Shown here: one piece after another, positions 56,856-64,000 of the stretch
Layout: every line of letters starts with the position of its first letter
Position numbering within the stretch: the stretch's first letter is position 1
Assembly: GCA_900316205.1 (NCBI GenBank)
Contig: ONBX01000004.1
Span: 58,641-122,640 of the forward strand
DNA: 64,000 nucleotides
Reading direction: 5' to 3'
Origin: an uncultured Eubacteriales bacterium
GTDB taxonomy: Bacteria > Bacillota > Clostridia > Oscillospirales > Oscillospiraceae
Position numbers and translations under genes: made by a program
Notes under the pieces: generated by a model
Seen by the model: only the letters and a program-made list of their open reading frames with translations
Database searches by the model: none
Told to the model about the DNA's origin: nothing

Positions 56856-58915
56856 AAACGCTCCTGGTGGCGGAGAGCGCGGGCTTTTGCTTCGGTGTGC
56901 AGCGCTCGGTGGAGCTGGCCGAAAAGCTGATCGCCCAGGAGGGCAGCTGCGCTAGCCTGGGACAGCTCATCCACAATGAGGACGTGGTCCGCTCCCTGGA
57001 GGAGAAGGGCATGCGCGTGGTGCAGCGCCCGGAGGAGCTGCGGCCCGGGGAGGCGGTACTGGTCCGCGCCCATGGGGCGGCGCCGGCGGTCTACGAGCAG
57101 CTGGAGCGGGTCGGCGCCCAGGTCACCGACGCTACCTGCCCCAAGGTAAAAGCCATCCACACCATCGTGCAGCGGGCGTCAAAAGAAGGGCGCTTCGTGC
57201 TCATCATCGGCATGCGGCAGCACCCGGAGGTGGAGGCCATCTGCGGCTGGTGCGGAGAGCACCAGGTCCTTGAAAATGCCGCGGAAATGCAGGCTTTTCT
57301 GGAAGAAAATCCCGGACTTTGGGAAAAACCGATAACAGTGGTGGTGCAAACCACGCAGACCCGCAATAATTTTAACGAATGTTGTGAAATCATAAAAAAA
57401 AGATGTACAAATTCGAAAATATCTGATACAATATGCCTTGCGACGTTTACGCGGCAGGAAGAGGCAGCTAAATTGGCGGCATGCTGCGACGCAATGGTTG
57501 TCATAGGCGGAAAACACAGCGCAAACAGCGTCCATCTCGCCCAGATCTGCGGCGAGCACTGTGCCAATGTCCAGTTCATCGAGAGGACAGAGGAGTTGGA
57601 TCTGGACAGGCTCAGAAGCGCTGAGACCGTCGGCCTGACTGCAGGAGCGTCCACCCCCGCGTGGATCATTAAGGAGGTAAGAAACAAAATGGACGAAATC
57701 AAAGAAGAAATCAAGGTTGAAGAGCCCCAGGTCGAGAAGGAGCTGTCCTTCGACGAAATGCTGGAGGAAACTCTGAAGCCTATCTATAATGGAGATAAGG
57801 TCAGCGGCACCGTGGTCGCCATCACCGGCACCGAGATCAGCGTGGATCTGGGCACCAAGCAGACCGGCATCATCCCCACCGAAGAGTTCACCGAAGACGG
57901 CACCAAGCTGGAAGACGCCGTGAAGGTCGGCGATACCCTGGAGGCCGTTGTGGTCCGCGTCAATGACGTGGACGGCGTTGTCACCCTTTCCAAGAAGCGC
58001 CTGGACGCTGCCAAGATCTGGAACGAGGTCGAGGCTGCCGTGGAAGACGGCACCGTCATGGAAGGCGTTGTCACCGAAGAGAACAAGGGCGGCATTGTTG
58101 TTTCCGTCAAGGGCGTGCGTGTGTTTGTTCCCGCCTCCCAGACCGATCTGCCCCGCGAGGCTGAGCTGAGCCAGCTGCTGAAGAAGACCGTGCGTCTCAA
58201 GATCACCGAGGTCAACAAGGCCCGCAAGCGCGTTGTCGGCTCCATCCGCCGCGTGGCCCAGGCCGAGCGCCGCGAGCGCACCGAGGCCATCTGGAACAAC
58301 ATCGAGATCGGCAAGCGCTACAACGGCGTTGTCAAGTCCCTGACCAGCTACGGCGCCTTCGTGGACATCGGCGGCATCGACGGCATGGTGCATGTGTCCG
58401 AGCTGAGCTGGGGCCGCATCCACCAGCCCTCCGAGGTCGTCTCCGTCGGCGACGAGATCGAGGTCTACGTCATCAACTTTGACCGCGAGAAGCGCAAAAT
58501 CTCCCTGGGCTACAAGGATCCCAACGGCAACCCCTGGACCCAGTTCACCAGCAAGTTCCAGGTCGGCGATATCGCCCCTGTCACCATCGTGAAGCTGATG
58601 GACTTCGGCGCCTTTGCTGAGGTTCTGCCCGGTGTGGACGGCCTGATCCACATCAGCCAGATCGCCAACCGCCGCATCGGCAAGCCCGGCGACGTGCTCA
58701 CCGTGGGCGATGTGGTTGACGCCAAGATCACCGCCATCGACGACGAGAAGCACAAGATCTCCCTCTCCATCCGCGCCCTGTCCGAGCCTGCCCCCGTGGC
58801 CAAGGCTCCCGTGGAGGAGAAAGAGGAAGAGGCCCGCGAGGACGCGCTGGTCTATGAGGTCTCTGCCGACGGCACCGCCACCGGCGTTGCTCCCGAGACT
58901 GAGGTCGAGGAGTAA
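56852..58915 (+). CDS. ispH-rpsA: Fused HMBPP reductase (IspH) and ribosomal protein S1
   Basis: A 687-residue fusion. Residues 1-278 are IspH, the last enzyme of the MEP isoprenoid pathway, with the three cluster Cys residues at 13 (GFCFG), 96 (DATCPKV) and 195 (SDTICLAT). Residues 280-687 are S1-type with S1 motifs including VSGTVVAITGTEISVDLGTKQTG, YNGVVKSLTSYGAFVDIGGIDGMVHVSELSW and VTIVKLMDFGAFAEVLPGVDGLIHISQIANRR. Fused annotations are known in Clostridia. Inside the frame an AAGGAGGT site (57671-57678) precedes ATG 57689, and a promoter-like pair lies at 57404-57432, so S1 may also be made separately. A terminator follows. Confidence 0.93.
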   Translation: MKTLLVAESAGFCFGVQRSVELAEKLIAQEGSCASLGQLIHNEDVVRSLEEKGMRVVQRPEELRPGEAVLVRAHGAAPAVYEQLERVGAQVTDATCPKVKAIHTIVQRASKEGRFVLIIGMRQHPEVEAICGWCGEHQVLENAAEMQAFLEENPGLWEKPITVVVQTTQTRNNFNECCEIIKKRCTNSKISDTICLATFTRQEEAAKLAACCDAMVVIGGKHSANSVHLAQICGEHCANVQFIERTEELDLDRLRSAETVGLTAGASTPAWIIKEVRNKMDEIKEEIKVEEPQVEKELSFDEMLEETLKPIYNGDKVSGTVVAITGTEISVDLGTKQTGIIPTEEFTEDGTKLEDAVKVGDTLEAVVVRVNDVDGVVTLSKKRLDAAKIWNEVEAAVEDGTVMEGVVTEENKGGIVVSVKGVRVFVPASQTDLPREAELSQLLKKTVRLKITEVNKARKRVVGSIRRVAQAERRERTEAIWNNIEIGKRYNGVVKSLTSYGAFVDIGGIDGMVHVSELSWGRIHQPSEVVSVGDEIEVYVINFDREKRKISLGYKDPNGNPWTQFTSKFQVGDIAPVTIVKLMDFGAFAEVLPGVDGLIHISQIANRRIGKPGDVLTVGDVVDAKITAIDDEKHKISLSIRALSEPAPVAKAPVEEKEEEAREDALVYEVSADGTATGVAPETEVEE
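57404..57432 (+). promoter_or_regulatory. Promoter-like sequence inside the ispH coding region
   Basis: TGTACA (57404-57409) and TACAAT (57427-57432), spacer 17 bp, within a strikingly AT-rich stretch (57365-57440) of a GC-rich gene. It would give a transcript of rpsA alone. Confidence 0.45.
57671..57691 (+). promoter_or_regulatory. rpsA: Internal ribosome-binding site and start codon for S1
   Basis: AAGGAGGT at 57671-57678, 10 bases before ATG 57689. Translation from there gives MDEIKEEIKVEEPQ..., a 408-residue S1 with a natural N-terminus. Confidence 0.65.
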
Positions 58916-58929
58916 TCCATTCCAAAATC

Positions 58930-58962
58930 AAAAAACCGCTGTCAAAAGGCAGCGGTTTTTTT
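58930..58962 (+). terminator. Terminator after ispH-rpsA
   Basis: AAAAAACCGCTG/CAGCGGTTTTTTTT stem with an 8-base loop. Confidence 0.85.
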
Positions 58963-59028
58963 TCGGATACAGCATGGAGAAAAAAGACAAGGGCGAGCAT
59001 TCCGCCCGCCCTTGTTCTGTGTGATCGC

Positions 59029-59970
59029 TCAGCTGATCTTTTTCAGCTTCTCGTTGATCCAGTTGAGGATGTCCTTTTTCACATCCTCCTTGTTGATCTC
59101 GTTGAGCATCTCGTGGCGTCCGCCGGGATAGAGGCGGAGGCTCACGTCTTTGACGCCGGCCCGGCGGAAGGCCTCGGCGGCCCGCTCCACGCCCACGCCG
59201 TAATCGCCCACGGGGTCGGCGTCACCGGACATGAAGTAGATGGGGGCTTCCTTGTTCATCTTGTCGATGTTCCGCTGGTCGGTGATGAAGCGCACGCCGC
59301 TCATCATATCCCGATAGAGGCTGACCTTGCAGACAAAGCCGCAGTGGGGATCGGCGATGTACTTGTCCACCGCTTCCTCGTCCCGGCTGATCCAGTCGAA
59401 GGGCGTGCGGGGATCGGGGATCTGCTTGCAGTAGGAGCCGAAGGCCATGTCGTTGAGGGCCTTGCCGTCCCCATGGGGGCCTTTGACCCTGGTCATGAGC
59501 TGGGCGGCGGTGTAGCCCGCCAGGATCATGGCCTTGTTTTGGTGGCCGGTGCCGGAGAGAATGGCGGCGTCATACTTGCCGGGATGGCGGATGATGTAGG
59601 TACGCACCACGAAGCTGCCCATGCTGTGGCCGAAGAAAATATAAGGCAGGTCCGGATAGTCCCGCCGAGTCAGATCCCGGAGAATGTCCACGTCCCGGAC
59701 CACATGGTCCCAGCCGTTCTCATCGGCGAAAAAGCCCTGCTCGTCCTCGCTGCGGATGGAGTCTCCATGGCCCAGGTGATCGTCCCCCACGCAGACGATG
59801 CCGTTTTCCGCCAGGTATTCCATCAGCCCGTCATAGCGGCTGATATGGTCGGCCACGCCGTGCTCGATCTGCACCACGGCCCGGGGCTTGCCGTCGGGGA
59901 TGCACTTGCGGGCATGCAGCACATTGACGCCGGTGCTGGATTCAAAGCTGAAATCTTCAAATTTTGGCAT
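59029..59970 (-). CDS. Alpha/beta hydrolase, lysophospholipase/monoacylglycerol lipase-like
   Basis: A 313-residue hydrolase with nucleophile Ser116 in FFGHSMGSF, the oxyanion region IEHGVADHISRY, GDDHLGHGDS, a late Asp in SGDADPVGDYG and a His in GGRHEMLNE. It most resembles the Serine aminopeptidase S33/lysophospholipase group and likely hydrolyses a lipid or ester. ATG 59970 follows AGGAGGAAG; longer frames run through the promoter. Single gene. Confidence 0.9.
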   Translation of the reverse strand: MPKFEDFSFESSTGVNVLHARKCIPDGKPRAVVQIEHGVADHISRYDGLMEYLAENGIVCVGDDHLGHGDSIRSEDEQGFFADENGWDHVVRDVDILRDLTRRDYPDLPYIFFGHSMGSFVVRTYIIRHPGKYDAAILSGTGHQNKAMILAGYTAAQLMTRVKGPHGDGKALNDMAFGSYCKQIPDPRTPFDWISRDEEAVDKYIADPHCGFVCKVSLYRDMMSGVRFITDQRNIDKMNKEAPIYFMSGDADPVGDYGVGVERAAEAFRRAGVKDVSLRLYPGGRHEMLNEINKEDVKKDILNWINEKLKKIS

Positions 59971-60018
59971 GGAAACTTCCTCCTGTCTATGGTAAGATAG
60001 CTGTGTCATTCTATATAA

Positions 60019-60047
60019 ATTGTACTCGCCTTTTGCCCCTTCGTCAA
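60019..60047 (-). promoter_or_regulatory. Promoter of the alpha/beta hydrolase gene
   Basis: TTGACG (60042-60047) and TACAAT (60019-60024) on the minus strand, spacer 17 bp. Confidence 0.65.
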
Positions 60048-60118
60048 GGGACAAAGCGGCTTCGGTGTACAAGCGGGGGCGGTTTTGCCCGAAAGAACAG
60101 GGGAAAGTGGGGAAGAAT

Positions 60119-60544
60119 ATGAAGATCCGCATCAAATATTTCGAAAAGGACCTGGTGCCTGTGGAGAAGATCGCCAAGGGGGACTGGATCGATCTGCGGG
60201 CGGCGGAGGATCTGGAGATGAAGGCGGGAGAATTCCGCTATATCCGCCTGGGGGTGGGGATGATCCTGCCGGAGGGCTATGAGGCCCATGTGGCGCCCCG
60301 GAGCAGCACTTTCAAGAACTTCGGCATCCTGGTGGCCAATTCCTTCGGCATCATCGACAACTCCTACTGCGGGGAGGAGGACGAGTGGCGTCTGCCCGCT
60401 CTCGCCATGCGGGACACCGTGATCCGCAAGAACGACCGGATCTGCCAGTTCCGCATCGTGGAAAAGCAGCCGGAGCTCGAATTTGAGGTGGTGGAGCACC
60501 TGAAGGAGGAGAGCCGGGGCGGCTTCGGGTCCACGGGAATCTAA
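60119..60544 (+). CDS. dut: dUTP diphosphatase
   Basis: A 141-residue trimeric dUTPase-type protein. Conserved motifs visible are [11 protein letters not shown] (motif 2 region), [17 protein letters not shown] (motif 3), [11 protein letters not shown] (motif 4) and the C-terminal RGGFGSTG (motif 5). It splits dUTP to dUMP and diphosphate. ATG 60119 has GGGGAAG just upstream. Divergent from the hydrolase gene, with its own terminator. Confidence 0.92.
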   Translation: MKIRIKYFEKDLVPVEKIAKGDWIDLRAAEDLEMKAGEFRYIRLGVGMILPEGYEAHVAPRSSTFKNFGILVANSFGIIDNSYCGEEDEWRLPALAMRDTVIRKNDRICQFRIVEKQPELEFEVVEHLKEESRGGFGSTGI

Positions 60545-60554
60545 GAACGGAGCA

Positions 60555-60592
60555 CAAAAAAGGACGCTGCGAGAACCGCAGCGTCCTTTTTG
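60555..60592. terminator. Bidirectional terminator between dut and ackA
   Basis: AAAAAAGGACGCTGCG...CGCAGCGTCCTTTTT stem shared by the two convergent genes. Confidence 0.9.
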
Positions 60593-60605
60593 CGTTCTAT
60601 AGGAT

Positions 60606-61802
60606 TCAGCCCACGATGTCCCGGGTGTCGCGGGCGATGACCAGCTCTTCGTTGGTGGGGATGACGAAGACCTTGACCTTGGAATCGGGAGTGGAGATCT
60701 CGATGTCCTCGCCGCGCTTGGAGTTGGCGACCGGATCGATCTTGACGCCCAGATAGCCGAAGTACTCGGCGATGGCGGCGCGGGTGGAACTACTGTTCTC
60801 GCCGACGCCGGCGGTGAAGACGATGGCGTCCACGCCGTTCATGGCGGCCACATAGGAGCCGGCCACCTTGGCCACCCAGTACTGGAACATGTCCAGCGCC
60901 AGCTTTGCCCGCTCGTTGCCCTCGGCGGCGGCATTGTCCAGATCGCGGAAGTCGGAGGAGACGCCGGAGACGCCCAGCACGCCGGACTTCTTGTTCAGGA
61001 TGTTCAGCATCTCATCGATGCTGTAGCCGTACTTGTGCATCAAAAACTGAATGACGCCGGCGTCCAGATCGCCGCAGCGGGTGCCCATGGGCAGGCCCAC
61101 CAGCGGGGTGAAGCCCATGGAGGTGTCCACGCACTTGCCGCCGTCGATGGCAGCCAGGGAGGAGCCGTTGCCCATGTGGCAGGTGACAATCTTCAGCTCT
61201 TCAATGGGCTTGCCCATGAGCTCGGCGCAGCGGGCGGAGACGTAGCGATGGCTGGTGCCGTGGAAGCCGTAGCGGCGGATGCCGTTGGAGAGGTAATACT
61301 GATAGGGCAGGGCGTACATATAAGCCTTGCCGGGCATGGTCTGATGGAAAGCGGTGTCAAAAACGGCGACCATGGGGACCTTGCCCATCACGGCCTGGCA
61401 GGCCTTGATGCCGGTGATGTTGGCGGGGTTGTGCAGAGGAGCAAAGGGGATGCACTCTTCGATGGCCTTCATCACTTCGTCGGTGATGAGCACGGAGGAG
61501 GCAAACTTCTCGCCGCCATGGACCACGCGGTGACCCACAGCGTCGATCTCCTTCATGGAGTTGACCACACCGTACTGGGGACTGGTGAGCTTGTCGATAA
61601 CGGCGGCAATGGCCTCGGAGTGGGTGGGCATGGCCAGATCCTCGTTGAAGACCTGCTTGCCTTCCACCAGGGGGGTGTGCTTCAGGTGGCCGTCGATGCC
61701 GATGCGCTCGCAGAGGCCCTTGGCCAGGACGGCCTCGGTCTCCATATCGATGAGCTGGTACTTCAGGGAAGAGCTGCCTGCGTTGATGACAAGAATTTTC
61801 AT
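60606..61802 (-). CDS. ackA: Acetate kinase
   Basis: A 398-residue enzyme with ASKHA motifs: [11 protein letters not shown] at the N-terminus, [33 protein letters not shown]-like [14 protein letters not shown] and [10 protein letters not shown]. It makes ATP from acetyl phosphate in acetate fermentation or runs in reverse. No pta gene is near. Divergent from tmcAL across a MITE-like element, a common pairing because TmcAL uses acetate. Confidence 0.97.
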   Translation of the reverse strand: MKILVINAGSSSLKYQLIDMETEAVLAKGLCERIGIDGHLKHTPLVEGKQVFNEDLAMPTHSEAIAAVIDKLTSPQYGVVNSMKEIDAVGHRVVHGGEKFASSVLITDEVMKAIEECIPFAPLHNPANITGIKACQAVMGKVPMVAVFDTAFHQTMPGKAYMYALPYQYYLSNGIRRYGFHGTSHRYVSARCAELMGKPIEELKIVTCHMGNGSSLAAIDGGKCVDTSMGFTPLVGLPMGTRCGDLDAGVIQFLMHKYGYSIDEMLNILNKKSGVLGVSGVSSDFRDLDNAAAEGNERAKLALDMFQYWVAKVAGSYVAAMNGVDAIVFTAGVGENSSSTRAAIAEYFGYLGVKIDPVANSKRGEDIEISTPDSKVKVFVIPTNEELVIARDTRDIVG

Positions 61803-61851
61803 GGATCGCTTTTCCTTTCACTTGTATTCTTTGGATATATTCGATAGAATG

Positions 61852-62127
61852 GGCTTAGCGGATACGAACACCTACCGCCTGTGAGCGTCCCTTTTCGGCG
61901 CTTTTTGTCCCGCCTCACTTGCAGGGCGCCAGCCCAGCGGCGTTCGTTGGACGCAAAAATCGCTCGAAAATTGCCAGCTCACAGGTGCTTCGCAGTTTCC
62001 GCGGAGCAGATTTGGGCTGAGGCGAGGCGCAGATCGCAGGGAATACTCCTGTATTTCCAAGGGCTGGAACGAAGCATCAGCCCAAATCTGCCCGCGAAAA
62101 CCGGCAGGGGTTCGTATCCGTTAAGCC
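61852..62127. mobile_element. MITE-like element with GGCTTAGCGGATACGAAC ends
   Basis: About 276 bp with inverted ends GGCTTAGCGGATACGAAC and GTTCGTATCCGTTAAGCC (one mismatch). No coding capacity. Internal parts include AGCAGATTTGGGCTGA / TCAGCCCAAATCTGC inverted repeats. It fills the gap between ackA and tmcAL. No second copy was found in the window, though TAGGCTTAGCGGAT also occurs at 1975. Confidence 0.75.
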
Positions 62128-62194
62128 TAAGCCTACCTTTTCATTTTAATACAATTCCCTAAAAACGCAAGCCTTTTTTCAGGAGAGAGAAGCA

Positions 62195-63397
62195 ATGAAC
62201 GTGATCGGCGTGGTCTGTGAATACAATCCCTTCCACCGGGGGCATCTGCTGCACCTGGAGCGCTGCCGCGCCGCCCTGGAGGGGGAGAGCGCGGTGCTCT
62301 GCGTGCTGTCCGGAGACTTCGTGCAGCGGGGCGAGGCCGCGGTGTATGATAAGTTTATCCGCGCGGAGGCGGCCTGCCGCTCCGGCGCGGATCTGGTGAT
62401 CGAGCTGCCGCTGCCCTGGGCGCTCTCCTCGGCGGAGGGCTTTGCCCGGGGCGCCCTGGGCCTGCTGGGGGCGCTCGGTGCGACCCACCTGGGCTTTGGC
62501 AGCGAGACGGGCGAGACAGCGCCCCTGCAGGAGCTGGCCCGTGCGCTGCTGGAAGAGGACACAATAGAACAGATCCGGGAGCGGATGGCGCGGGAGGGCA
62601 ATCTCTCCTTCGCCGCCGCCCGGGAGCAGGTGCTGACGGAACGGTTGGGCAATCAGGCGCGGCTGCTGCGCAATCCCAACGACATCCTGGCGGTGGAGTA
62701 TCTGAAGGCGGCGGCAGAGCAGAGGCTCTCCCTTTGCCCTCTGGCCGTCCGACGGGATGGCGCGGGCCATGATGAAGCGGCAGCGGGGGCGGGCCCCTGC
62801 TCCGCTTCGGAATTACGCAGGCGTCTCCGGGCCGGGGAAAGCCTGGAAGGCGAGATCCCGGAGGCGGCGGAGGCGGTCTATGCCCGGGCCAGGGCCGAAG
62901 GCCGGGAACTGAAGAATCCGGCGATGCTGGAGATCGCGGTGCTGAGCCGTCTGCGGATGCTGCCGCGGGAGGACTTCGAGCGCCTGCCCGACGGGGGCGA
63001 TGGCCTGGGCCTGCGGCTCTGGAAGGCGGTGCAGGAGGAGGGGCGCCTGGAGGACATCGCCCAGGCCGCGAAGAGCAAGCGCTATGCTCTGGCGAGACTG
63101 CGGCGGATGTGCCTGGCCGCGGCCCTGGGCCTGGATCGGGAGAGCGCCAAGGGCCTGCCGCCCTATGCCAGAGTCCTGGCCTTCAACGAAAGGGGACAGA
63201 AACTGCTGCGAGAGGGGGACGCCAGCGCCATTCCCTTGCTCGCGAAGCCCGCCCAGGTGCGGCAGATGGGCGAGGCGGCCGAGCGGGTGTTCCGCCTCGG
63301 GGCAGGCGCCCACGATCTCTACGCCCTGGGCCTTCCCGCACAGGAAAAACCGGGAGAGGACTGGCGCCGGGGACCGGTCCGGATCGGGGATCATTAA
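62195..63397 (+). CDS. tmcAL: tRNA(Met) cytidine acetate ligase
   Basis: A 400-residue nucleotidyltransferase-like protein (formerly YlbM/DUF795) starting MNVIGVVCEYNPFHRGHLLHL with the ATP-binding HxGH at residues 14-17, then LSGDFVQRGEAAVYDKFIRAEAA and RNPNDILAVEYLKA. TmcAL uses ATP and acetate to make N4-acetylcytidine at the wobble base of elongator tRNA-Met. GGAGAGAG precedes the ATG. ackA lies divergently upstream. Confidence 0.95.
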   Translation: MNVIGVVCEYNPFHRGHLLHLERCRAALEGESAVLCVLSGDFVQRGEAAVYDKFIRAEAACRSGADLVIELPLPWALSSAEGFARGALGLLGALGATHLGFGSETGETAPLQELARALLEEDTIEQIRERMAREGNLSFAAAREQVLTERLGNQARLLRNPNDILAVEYLKAAAEQRLSLCPLAVRRDGAGHDEAAAGAGPCSASELRRRLRAGESLEGEIPEAAEAVYARARAEGRELKNPAMLEIAVLSRLRMLPREDFERLPDGGDGLGLRLWKAVQEEGRLEDIAQAAKSKRYALARLRRMCLAAALGLDRESAKGLPPYARVLAFNERGQKLLREGDASAIPLLAKPAQVRQMGEAAERVFRLGAGAHDLYALGLPAQEKPGEDWRRGPVRIGDH

Positions 63398-63410
63398 TCG
63401 AAAAACTCTG

Positions 63411-63456
63411 GGCGGATCCGTACCGTTGCACGGTGCGGATCCGCTCATTTTTTTTG
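63411..63456 (+). terminator. Terminator after tmcAL
   Basis: GGGCGGATCCGTACCG/CGGTGCGGATCCGCTC stem followed by ATTTTTTTTG. The stem belongs to the repeat family also seen at 55908-55942. Confidence 0.8.
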
Positions 63457-64000
63457 TTTGCACAACAAGCCCTCCGTCAGCCGCCTTGCGACGCGAAGTC
63501 ATGACAGACGTGGACCTCATCCGGTGCTTCGCACCACCTTCCCCGTGCGCGGGGAAGGCTTTTGGAGGCGGCCAAAGGCCGCCCCTACGGCGGAGACAAA
63601 AGACGTATCCCCCCGCCCCAGTGTGAGCACTGGGGCCCCCCTTTAGGCAAGGGGGGCAGCCGGGAGGGGCGAGCTTCTCCCCTACGGAGGTGACAGGGCG
63701 ACATCCCGTGTTGTCATCCTGAGGAGGGGGACCCGACGAAGGATCCCGACGGCGCGGGGGTGGATTCAGGCATCTCCATGGATATTCGCACAGCTCCCCG
63801 TCACCGCCGTAGGGGACGGCCTCCGGACGTCCCGGCGGCATAGGGGATAAATAAGAAAGAAGGTCCGGCAAATTCGTACAGGCTGCGAATTCGCCGAACC
63901 ATTCTGGCCGGATATGCCTTGGCATGCACGGGCCGCCGAGGGCGTCGGCCCCTACGGCGTGGGACGGAGGGAGACGCGTAGGGCGGGATGCCCTCATCCC
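63457..64000. repeat. Terminal intergenic repeat cluster
   Basis: No gene seen. Families shared with earlier gaps: CCTTCCCCGTGCGCGGGGAAGGC (63537), GGCGGCCAAAGGCCGCCCCTACGG (63566), CCAGTGTGAGCACTGG (63619), GTCATCCTGAGG...GACGAAGGATCCCGACGGCGC (63714), GTAGGGGACGGCC...GACGTCCCGG (63809), and a GGCAAATTCG...CGAATTCGCC hairpin (63864-63900). Confidence 0.65.

Overview
The window looks like a chromosomal segment from a GC-rich, endospore-forming gut member of the Clostridia, most likely an Oscillospiraceae relative. This rests on gene content and order: an ispH-rpsA fusion, GerW/YtfJ, a SpoIVFB-like protease, a DacF-type carboxypeptidase, scpA-scpB, tig-clpP-clpX-lon-engB, TmcAL, and the TIGR03960/TIGR03936 radical-SAM pair. 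It also rests on Shine-Dalgarno starts of the AGGAGG type and sigma-A promoters with 17-bp spacers. No 16S rRNA is present, so the genus is not assigned.

Layout. 0-4 kb: tail of a membrane protein, a TPM-domain protein, an apparently dead histidine-phosphatase-like protein, TspO, a small membrane protein and an L,D-transpeptidase lipoprotein. 4.3-7.5 kb (minus): two divergent 2-hydroxyacyl-CoA dehydratase/benzoyl-CoA reductase family subunits plus a 56-residue membrane peptide, behind a good promoter with a palindromic operator candidate. 7.5-9.4 kb: APH-fold kinase, DUF3795 protein and tRNA-Pro(CGG) beside broken tRNA copies. 9.4-10 kb: repeats, including a 60-bp tandem array. 10-17.4 kb: SpoIVFB-like protease, radical-SAM pair, glycosyltransferase, rplS, polymerase/ligase-like membrane protein, glycosyltransferase. 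17.9-24 kb: two parallel cassettes of ECF-type sigma factor plus single-span membrane partner, the first also with a solute-binding lipoprotein. 24.4-28.8 kb: DUF4342, carboxylesterase, glycosyltransferase and an AT-rich orphan. 29.9-35.3 kb: lepB-rbgA-rnhB-(repeat)-yraN, GPH transporter, DUF1540 and a phosphoesterase. 35.7-42 kb: proteostasis block tig-clpP-clpX-lon-engB. 42.4-45.7 kb: accessory segment with a 50-residue peptide, an AT-rich unknown protein, an HTH protein, a zinc-ribbon DUF6591 protein and a 54-residue membrane peptide. 46.4-53.7 kb: MBL hydrolase, M50 protease, scpA, scpB, DUF2953, gerW, dacF, rluB-type synthase, HI0933-type flavoprotein. 54.7-63.4 kb: dockerin-like secreted protein, cmk, ispH-rpsA, lysophospholipase-like hydrolase, dUTPase, ackA and divergent tmcAL.

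The most distinctive property is the density of short non-coding repeats in nearly every intergenic gap: at least three families with terminal inverted repeats (MITE-like), elements bracketed by duplicated terminators, chains of contiguous hairpins including a three-armed cloverleaf, tandem arrays of 60, 20 and 14 bp, and several palindromic families shared between distant gaps. Other points worth following are an apparent promoter and strong ribosome-binding site for ribosomal protein S1 inside the fused ispH-rpsA frame, a 14-bp stem covering the dacF ribosome-binding site, and a 33-bp perfect palindrome containing the 3' end of tRNA-Pro.
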